Positions 7,225-11,794 of a DNA stretch of 11,794 bases are shown here, one piece after another. The DNA is from Candidatus Bathyarchaeota archaeon. Lineage in GTDB: Archaea; Thermoproteota; Bathyarchaeia; Bathyarchaeales; Bathyarchaeaceae. The translations under genes were made by a program, and so were the position numbers. The notes under the pieces were generated by a model. The model saw only the letters and a list, made by a program, of their open reading frames with translations. It was not told the DNA's origin and did not search any database. Where the stretch lies: contig CP070826.1 in assembly GCA_020344435.1 (NCBI GenBank), positions 90,107-101,900 of the forward strand. The letters run 5' to 3'. Position 1 is the first letter of the stretch. The number at the start of each line of letters is the position of its first letter.

Positions 7225-8217
7225 TCAGGGCTTTCCGAAGTGTTCCCATCCTCTGGCATCTATGGGGATTGTGCCTTCCTCACCTTTGAGCAAGAGGCTC
7301 TTCTCTTCTGTGACCTGCCCAATCTCTATCAGAGCCCCACCGCACCGCTCAACCGCTCTCTCCGCCTTTTCCCAAAGCTGTTTCTTAATGGTTACGACAA
7401 GCTCGTATTCCTCACCGCCATAGAGGCTGAGTTTGAGTGGCTCAAGATTATGCATCTCCGCGAACCCTTTCACTTCTGGGGCGATTGGCGGATTATCAAT
7501 CATGAAGCCCACGTTGCTTGCCTTAGAGATTTCGTGTAGGCTCCAGGCGAGTCCATCGCTCGAGTCTATGGAAGCCGTCACAGCCTCCGTCTTGGCGAGA
7601 GCCAAGCCTTCTTCCAGTCTTGCTTGAGGCGCTAGAACGGTGTCTACGAATTCCTTCCTCATCTTCGGCGGGGCTGAGAGGTCTCCCAGCAGGATTCTTA
7701 AGCCAGCGGCTGTTTTGCCGAAGAGTCCAGTGACTGCTACTATGTCCCCTGGCTTGGCGCCACTTCTCCTAATCAAGTACTGCTTTTCACAGAACCCGAG
7801 TATAGAACAGCTGATCACAAGGTCTGAAGCCTCATTTGTGTCGCCGCCCAAAACGTAGGCATCATATTCGCGGGCTCCAGCGTTTAAGCCTCTGCCAATC
7901 TGCTGTATGTCTCCTTCTGTAGTGCCTCGTGGTATGCCGATGGACGCAAGTGCAGCTGTTGGGTTCACCCCTTTGGCTGCCAGATCGCTCACGTTCATAA
8001 CCACTGCCTTGCGAGCGGCTTGCCGGAGGCTCATGCCTGGTGGGACGTCAGTCTTTCCCACGAGCATGTCGGTCTTTAGAACGGCTAGTTGGTTGTTTCC
8101 GATGTCTATGGCTGAGACATCATCCCCGAAGGGCACTGGCATATCAGGCATCCTGTCTAAACATTCCAGAATGATGTCTATGACTCTTCTCTCTCCGAGC
8201 ATCTCCACTCGGCTCAA
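7225..8217 (-). CDS. thiL: Thiamine-monophosphate kinase
   Basis: Phosphorylates thiamine monophosphate with ATP to give the cofactor thiamine diphosphate, the last step of thiamine synthesis, in the cytoplasm. The 330-residue length is typical. The PurM-like fold shows GDD at 31-33, KTDMLV (48-53), NVSDLAAKGVNP (75-86), GGDTN (124-128), DSSDGL (218-223) and a late GGEEYEL. The aspartates of GDD, SD, GGD and SSD are the Mg/ATP ligands expected of ThiL. The start TTG 8217 is chosen because GAGGTT lies six bases upstream and a TATA-like box predicts transcription start near 8231. ATG 8202 would lack a properly spaced ribosome site, though it loses only five residues. It is the first gene of a leftward unit that continues with the MetE-like gene, and it is divergent from the tRNA gene. 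Confidence 0.96.
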   Translation of the reverse strand: MSRVEMLGERRVIDIILECLDRMPDMPVPFGDDVSAIDIGNNQLAVLKTDMLVGKTDVPPGMSLRQAARKAVVMNVSDLAAKGVNPTAALASIGIPRGTTEGDIQQIGRGLNAGAREYDAYVLGGDTNEASDLVISCSILGFCEKQYLIRRSGAKPGDIVAVTGLFGKTAAGLRILLGDLSAPPKMRKEFVDTVLAPQARLEEGLALAKTEAVTASIDSSDGLAWSLHEISKASNVGFMIDNPPIAPEVKGFAEMHNLEPLKLSLYGGEEYELVVTIKKQLWEKAERAVERCGGALIEIGQVTEEKSLLLKGEEGTIPIDARGWEHFGKP

Positions 8218-8250
8218 GGTTAGAACCTCTAGGTAATGGAGTGCCCGAAC

Positions 8251-8262
8251 ATCTTAAAAATG
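8251..8262. promoter_or_regulatory. Shared TATA-like element between thiL and tRNA-Thr
   Basis: The sequence ATCTTAAAAATG reads as a TATA-like box on both strands. On the plus strand TTAAAAAT lies about 31 bases before the tRNA 5' end. On the minus strand TTTTTAAG lies about 25 bases before the predicted thiL transcription start near 8231. One element, or two overlapping ones, may serve both divergent units. Confidence 0.45.
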
Positions 8263-8288
8263 TGTGTCTCCCTCAGTTGTCTAAAAGT

Positions 8289-8374
8289 GCCCCGGTGGCT
8301 CAGTGGCTAGAGCAACGGCCTCGTATACTTGCAGAGAGAGCCGTGGGTCGCGGGTTCAAATCCCGCCCGGGGCT
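8289..8374 (+). tRNA. tRNA-Thr, anticodon CGU, with a 13-base intron
   Basis: A full cloverleaf folds by eye. Acceptor GCCCCGG (8289-8295) pairs with 8367-8373 and the discriminator is U at 8374. The D arm is GCTC (8298-8301) with GAGC (8310-8313) and contains GG in the loop. Anticodon stem ACGGC (8315-8319) pairs with GCCGT (8340-8344), T stem GCGGG (8350-8354) with CCCGC (8362-8366), and the T loop is TTCAAAT. All stems are perfectly paired. The anticodon loop is 20 bases rather than 7. Taking out 13 bases after position 37 leaves CTCGTAA, anticodon CGU, which reads the threonine codon ACG. The mature tRNA is 73 bases and CCA is not encoded, as is usual in archaea. U73 is common in archaeal tRNA-Thr. 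Confidence 0.93.
8326..8338 (+). other. Archaeal tRNA intron at position 37/38
   Basis: Thirteen bases inserted after position 37 of the anticodon loop. A bulge-helix-bulge can be drawn. Loop bases 8320-8322 (CTC) pair with intron bases 8334-8336 (GAG), the fourth pair would be a G-A mismatch, and three-base bulges 8324-8326 and 8337-8339 hold the two splice sites. This is the substrate type of the archaeal splicing endonuclease, in a relaxed form. Confidence 0.8.
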
Positions 8375-8671
8375 TGTTGGTTGAGCTATGCCTCCCTGTG
8401 AACGCCCGCGAGGCTTCTAGCGAAAAGGGGGGTTTCGTTTCGCCGAAAGAGAAAGGAGAATCCTTCAGAAGAGTTGCTGGTCATCAACCCCCAATGATAT
8501 TGTGGCTATTCCTGGATTTATTACTAAAGTTTAGAACAAAACGTTCTGAAGTGTGAACAGGCAGGGAATGCATGCATAACAGATTTAGGTCGTTACATTC
8601 TAACCTATTCACAGAAAGGTTTCATTATAGTAATAGATGATCGAAAGCTTGAAAGAAAAGGTTGAAACATC
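8375..8671. other. Intergenic region after tRNA-Thr
   Basis: About 297 bases without a believable gene. It contains an imperfect palindrome at 8433-8454 (TTTCG repeats facing GAAAG repeats) and a short inverted repeat AGAAC/GTTCT at 8533-8547 with a 5-base loop. It also has a perfect 10-base palindrome ATGCATGCAT at 8568-8577 and the promoter region of the next gene. I see no clear terminator T-run directly after the tRNA. Confidence 0.5.
8623..8632 (+). promoter_or_regulatory. TATA-like box and ribosome site for the 8672 gene
   Basis: CATTATAGTA predicts transcription start near 8652. The short leader then contains AAGGTTGA (8658-8665), a moderate ribosome-binding match six bases before ATG 8672. 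Confidence 0.4.
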
Positions 8672-8947
8672 ATGAGCGAGTTTAATTGTCCTAAATGTGG
8701 TGCAAGTCTGTTCGTAGATGTCAAGAGAGCGCCGGCCCCGACAATGACCCTGGAAGATCTAAAAATGCTGTTTCCCAAAGACCTTGAGGAGCTGCTAGAG
8801 TTTGAGGACTCTGCAGAGCATTTCATAGTGCGGCCGGTTCAATTCTTGGGAACCCAACACTTTGCCAAGATTGCAACCATAATCCGAGAGTCCGGGGGAG
8901 AATACATCAGCGCAGGCAGAGAGTCACACTTCAAAATCCCGAAGTAA
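8672..8947 (+). CDS. 91-residue protein with one CPKCG knuckle, unknown function
   Basis: A soluble protein in two parts. The N-terminus (residues 4-14) carries a single zinc-knuckle-like CPKCG with a following hydrophobic strand (ASLFVDV). A linker with an acidic helix (TLEDLKMLFPKDLEELLEFED) leads to a compact C-terminal part from about residue 50: FIVRPVQFLGTQHFAKIATIIRE, then SGGEYISAGRESHFKIPK. This last part resembles a short conserved tail I have seen in archaeal hypothetical proteins, but I know no function for it. With only one CxxC, a complete zinc site would need dimerisation or other ligands such as the histidines. ATG 8672 fits a TATA-like box and ribosome site upstream. It stands alone between the tRNA and the phosphatase gene. 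Confidence 0.82.
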   Translation: MSEFNCPKCGASLFVDVKRAPAPTMTLEDLKMLFPKDLEELLEFEDSAEHFIVRPVQFLGTQHFAKIATIIRESGGEYISAGRESHFKIPK

Positions 8948-9052
8948 CATGTGCCGTTGACGACGTTAGAAACTCTCTGAGGACTGCATCAGATCCAAAT
9001 CTTCCTATGAATATTGAATCATGGCCAGCTAACTCGATGGGGGCGTGGGATA

Positions 9053-9850
9053 ATGTCATCTCTAATTGAGACTCTCATTCAAGCCATAATTCAGGGCATC
9101 ACTGAATGGTTGCCAGTCTCAAGTTCTGGCCACTTGGTCATTGCACAAGAATATCTTCTACGCGAGCAACCTCCTATACTCTTCGATGTTGCCTTACATA
9201 TCGGAACCCTTTGTGTGGTTCTGATTGTGTTCCGGAGAGAAATCGCGAGGATTCTGAAGGCTTCATTCAGACTGGATTTCAAGTCAGAAGAGGGAAGACT
9301 GGGCCTATTCATCGCTGTAGGGAGCGTTCCAACAGCACTCATTGGCTACGTCTTCTATGACATTTTCAAATCATTCTTCTACAATATGCTCGTGGTGGGC
9401 GTGGCCCTGGTCGTTAATGGCGTTCTTCTATTCATCTCCAAGTGTAGAAGAGACAGCAAAAGGTTGGATTATTTGGATTCTCTGTTGGTGGGAATTGCAC
9501 AGGGTATCGCAATCACCCCAGGTATCTCGAGAAGTGGGCTCACGATAGCTACAGGGTTGTTGAGACAGGTGGAGAAGAAGACAGCCTTCACGTATTCTTT
9601 CTTGCTCTCCGTGCCCGCGGTTGCTGGAGCCGCCCTCTCCGAGTCCCTGCATCTCCATGCGTCTAATGAGTTGGTGATTACTGGCTTGGGCATGGCTACT
9701 GTACTCTTCGGAGTTGTTGTATCGATGATAGTAGGCTACGTTTCTCTGAAGTTGTTGCAGAGGCTAGTCATGAGGGAAAGGTTTCATCTCTTCGCCTATT
9801 ACTGCTGGTTTGTTGGAGCAGCGATTATTCTCTATCAATCCTTCGTCTGA
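9053..9850 (+). CDS. uppP: UppP/BacA-family polyprenyl-diphosphate phosphatase
   Basis: A 265-residue membrane enzyme of the BacA/UppP family, which removes one phosphate from a C55 or dolichol-type diphosphate lipid so that the glycan carrier can be reused. Family hallmarks are clear: QGITEWLPVSSSGHL (14-28), holding the (E/Q)xxxE motif as Q14 and E18 plus H27, and PGISRSG (156-162), holding the catalytic-site arginine R160. Seven or eight hydrophobic segments cover the chain and the length is normal. ATG 9053 is chosen because the protein then begins right at the family start (MSSLIETLIQAIIQG) and a purine-rich GTGGGAT precedes it; an upstream in-frame TTG at 9014 would add 13 unlike residues. 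In archaea the substrate is expected to be a dolichyl-type or similar polyprenyl lipid; that is inferred from archaeal biology, not seen in the sequence. Confidence 0.95.
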   Translation: MSSLIETLIQAIIQGITEWLPVSSSGHLVIAQEYLLREQPPILFDVALHIGTLCVVLIVFRREIARILKASFRLDFKSEEGRLGLFIAVGSVPTALIGYVFYDIFKSFFYNMLVVGVALVVNGVLLFISKCRRDSKRLDYLDSLLVGIAQGIAITPGISRSGLTIATGLLRQVEKKTAFTYSFLLSVPAVAGAALSESLHLHASNELVITGLGMATVLFGVVVSMIVGYVSLKLLQRLVMRERFHLFAYYCWFVGAAIILYQSFV

Positions 9851-9868
9851 AGGATGTCCAGCGGCATG

Positions 9869-9878
9869 CTAATAAATG
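9869..9878 (+). promoter_or_regulatory. TATA-like box for the ABC exporter operon
   Basis: CTAATAAATG is centred about 25 bases before GTG 9898, which supports that codon as a leaderless start of the two-gene unit. Confidence 0.45.
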
Positions 9879-9897
9879 CCTTTGCGGCGTTCTCTTC

Positions 9898-10647
9898 GTG
9901 AGTAGGGGTTCAGGGATGAGATTCGCTGCAGAAGTTGAAGAGGTGGTGAGGGATTTCGGGGAGATCCGGGCTCTCGATGGTTTGAGCTTTTCTGTCAATG
10001 AGGGAGAGATTTATGGTCTCATTGGTCCAAACGGTGCTGGTAAGACAACAGCGCTCAGGATTGTCTCAACATTGTTGCTACCGACTTCAGGCAACGTAAC
10101 GGTTTTTGGTCGCGATGTGATTGATGCTGCCTTGGAGGTTCGTAGACTCATCAGCTATCTTCCAGAAGAGGCTGGAGCCTACAAGAACTTGTCAGGACAT
10201 GAGTATCTGGAATTCATGGCCAAGTTTACCGCAAAAACCGAAGAAGCGGTTAAAGAAACTGTTGGGGCGGCGGAAGAGATCTCTGGATTAGAGCAGCGAC
10301 TAAAGGATAAGGTGAAGACTTACAGCAAAGGTATGAAGAGACGTCTCCTCGTCGCGAGAGCTCTTATGACCACTCCCAAACTTGCGGTTTTGGATGAGCC
10401 GACCAGCGGGTTGGATGTTCTTCACTCAGTTCATGTCAGGAGGGTCATAAAGCGATATGTGGAACGGCAGGGAGTAACCGTGCTCCTTTCAAGTCACAAC
10501 ATGCTTGAGGTGGAGCACCTCTGTGACCGAGTTGCCCTGATAAACAAGGGCAGGATAATCGCTGAGGGCTCGCCTTCAGACCTCAAGAAAAAGGCGGGCG
10601 CATCAAATCTTGAAGAAGTGTTTGCTGAGGTGGTTGGTCTTGCTTAG
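9898..10647 (+). CDS. ABC exporter ATP-binding protein (ABC-2/NatA type)
   Basis: Nucleotide-binding subunit that drives the permease encoded next. The 249 residues contain Walker A GPNGAGKTT (43-51), a Q-loop region in which LPEE replaces the usual glutamine (common in this subgroup), and the signature YSKGM (142-146) in place of LSGGQ. They also contain Walker B LAVLDEP (162-168) with D-loop SGLD (170-173) and the switch histidine H200 in SSHN. Order and spacing are those of a full single ATPase domain, so it should be active. GTG 9898 is favoured as a leaderless start by the TATA-like box about 25 bases upstream; ATG 9916 is the alternative and would drop six residues. It overlaps the permease gene by 8 bases. 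The transported substrate is unknown; relatives export drugs, lipids, sodium or glycans. Confidence 0.95.
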   Translation: MSRGSGMRFAAEVEEVVRDFGEIRALDGLSFSVNEGEIYGLIGPNGAGKTTALRIVSTLLLPTSGNVTVFGRDVIDAALEVRRLISYLPEEAGAYKNLSGHEYLEFMAKFTAKTEEAVKETVGAAEEISGLEQRLKDKVKTYSKGMKRRLLVARALMTTPKLAVLDEPTSGLDVLHSVHVRRVIKRYVERQGVTVLLSSHNMLEVEHLCDRVALINKGRIIAEGSPSDLKKKAGASNLEEVFAEVVGLA

Positions 10648-11794
10648 AGCGCTAGGCAATGTTATCATTAAAGAGGTTAAGGAGCTAATCAGAGATCCCA
10701 AAATTCTTCTGGGAGTGATCCTCGTTCCAGCATTGATGTTTCCAATCATGGGATTAGCCGTTCAGACCTCGATGACAGCTACTGTCGAGCGGATGCAGGA
10801 CATTTCGATAGCATTTATGGATTTCGACGGAGGTAATGTTACTCACCGCCTTAAAGAATTCTTGGAAAATCAGGGCGTAAGGATTGATGACATCGGTATT
10901 TCAGACTTTGACGAAGCTTTGAAGTATGTTCAAGAGTCGAATGCGACAGCTCTCGTAATGATTCCTAAGGGCTTCAGCCACAACATCACTAATCATCTGA
11001 ATGCTACATTAGAAGTTTACGGAGTCTTCAGAGGTGGGGGCATCGCTGAATCCGCCAGTTCTGAGGTGGTAGTTGCTCTGGTGGAGGGCTTCAAAAGACG
11101 CTTGGCTCCAGACCCTTTTCTGGCACACCAAAAATCTATTGTCAAGGGAAAAGCTGTTCCGATAAGCCCTGGCGCACTTTACGGTGCGATGGTATCCCAA
11201 TCCATGGGGATGCCCATAGGCATAATGATGTTGCTCATCTTCGCGATGCAGCTTGCAGCCACATCGGTCGCGTCGGAAAAGGAGGAGAAGACGTTAGAAA
11301 CCTTGTTGACCCTACCCATCAACAGGTTCACAATTCTAGCTGGAAAGATGACGGGTGCCATCATCGTTGCGGTTGTAGGTGCGGTGGCCTACCTACTAGG
11401 TGCCATATATTATACGGGGTCCTTTGTAGGGATGATACCCACAGAAATCGGCATAGACCTTGCAGCAATAGGTTTGGCGCCAACACCGATAGTATTCCTA
11501 CTCCTTGGAATTTCCCTTTTCATGTCATTGCTTTCAGCATTAGCGCTGGCAGTCTCCATCTCTGTCTTCGCTGAAGACGTAAGGGGAGCCCAATCCTTGG
11601 TGGGACCTTTGACTATGTTGTTTGTGTTTCCAATGTTATTCACGATGCTCACTGACATCTACTCTTTGCCGCTTCCTCTGATGGTTGTCCTACTTGCGAT
11701 ACCCTTCACGCATCCCATGCTAGCATCAAATGTGGCCTTCACTGGCGACTACCTAACAGCCATCATAGGCATCGTTTACATGTCAATCTTCACG
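10640..11794 (+). CDS. ABC-2 type exporter permease, C-terminus cut by window edge
   Basis: Membrane subunit of the exporter, 385 codons visible and still open at the right edge. A cytoplasmic N-terminus (VIIKEVKELIRDPKIL) leads into a first helix near residues 18-38. A large external domain of about 140 residues follows (to about 185), then a run of hydrophobic helices. After the second helix lies the conserved EKEEKTLETLLTLP loop (about 212-225), typical of ABC-2 permeases and the likely contact to the ATPase. The large loop after helix 1 is the layout of the NatB/YhgE-like subgroup. The start TTG 10640 lies inside the end of the ATPase gene. GAGGTG at 10627-10632, within the ATPase coding sequence, sits seven bases upstream and suggests coupled translation. 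An in-frame TTG at 10634 lacks ribosome-site spacing. Confidence 0.92.
   Translation, partial: MLRALGNVIIKEVKELIRDPKILLGVILVPALMFPIMGLAVQTSMTATVERMQDISIAFMDFDGGNVTHRLKEFLENQGVRIDDIGISDFDEALKYVQESNATALVMIPKGFSHNITNHLNATLEVYGVFRGGGIAESASSEVVVALVEGFKRRLAPDPFLAHQKSIVKGKAVPISPGALYGAMVSQSMGMPIGIMMLLIFAMQLAATSVASEKEEKTLETLLTLPINRFTILAGKMTGAIIVAVVGAVAYLLGAIYYTGSFVGMIPTEIGIDLAAIGLAPTPIVFLLLGISLFMSLLSALALAVSISVFAEDVRGAQSLVGPLTMLFVFPMLFTMLTDIYSLPLPLMVVLLAIPFTHPMLASNVAFTGDYLTAIIGIVYMSIFT

Noticed and set aside
6862..7289. Plus-strand frames opposite the MetE-like gene and thiL
   Set aside because: The minus-strand proteins carry clear family motifs across this stretch; the opposing frames do not.
8329..8556. 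75-codon frame beginning inside the tRNA-Thr gene
   Set aside because: Its early residues (AGSNPARG) are the translated T arm of the tRNA, a common artefact; no start signal.
8568..8577. Perfect 10-base palindrome ATGCATGCAT as an operator
   Set aside because: Short alternating repeats make such palindromes likely by chance, and it is too far from a start to assign; recorded only as part of the intergenic region.
1..11794. CRISPR array, insertion sequence, toxin-antitoxin or defence island
   Set aside because: No spaced direct repeats, transposase motifs, terminal inverted repeats or nuclease-type genes were seen; gene content is housekeeping and envelope.

Overview
This window looks like a piece of an archaeal chromosome. 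Protein-family flavour suggests a mesophilic or moderately thermophilic Thermoproteota/Bathyarchaeia-type lineage, but that rank is inference. The archaeal signs are direct. A/T-rich TATA-like boxes lie about 23-27 bases upstream of start codons, several starts look leaderless, and TTG/GTG starts are common. There is a tRNA gene without an encoded CCA and with a short intron at position 37/38. Several small proteins resemble archaeal ones and have no recognised function. I see no insertion sequence, CRISPR array, integrase or other sign of a mobile region; gene content is housekeeping plus cell envelope.

Left part (1-3300). A large isoleucyl-tRNA synthetase gene runs leftward off the window edge, about 1001 codons visible. 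It carries a GVHH sequence where class I synthetases have HIGH, and EMHRH where they have KMSKS, while its editing domain keeps its key residues. A roughly 295-base divergent intergenic region separates it from a rightward 14-helix polysaccharide flippase-like gene (3301-4806).

Middle (4807-8280). Two short rightward genes of unknown function (4912-5244 and 5400-5630) each have a TATA-like box placed for leaderless transcription. They meet a leftward group head-on. In transcription order that group is thiamine-monophosphate kinase (thiL, from 8217), a core-type cobalamin-independent methionine synthase homologue (from 7194, 30 bases after thiL), and a two-helix membrane protein (from 5969) with its own candidate promoter. 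One A/T element at 8251-8262 sits correctly for both thiL (leftward) and the tRNA-Thr(CGU) gene (rightward).

Right part (8289-11794). After the intron-containing tRNA-Thr come a 91-residue protein with one CxxC, a UppP/BacA-type polyprenyl-diphosphate phosphatase, and an ABC exporter made of an ATPase and an ABC-2 permease that overlap by 8 bases; the permease is cut by the window edge. The flippase and UppP homologue both point to lipid-linked glycan traffic at the membrane, although they lie 4 kb apart in separate transcription units.

I found no clearly new multi-gene system. The strongest single observation is the doubly altered active-site signature of the isoleucyl-tRNA synthetase. Next are the zinc-ligand variation in the MetE-like protein and the minimal intron of the tRNA.
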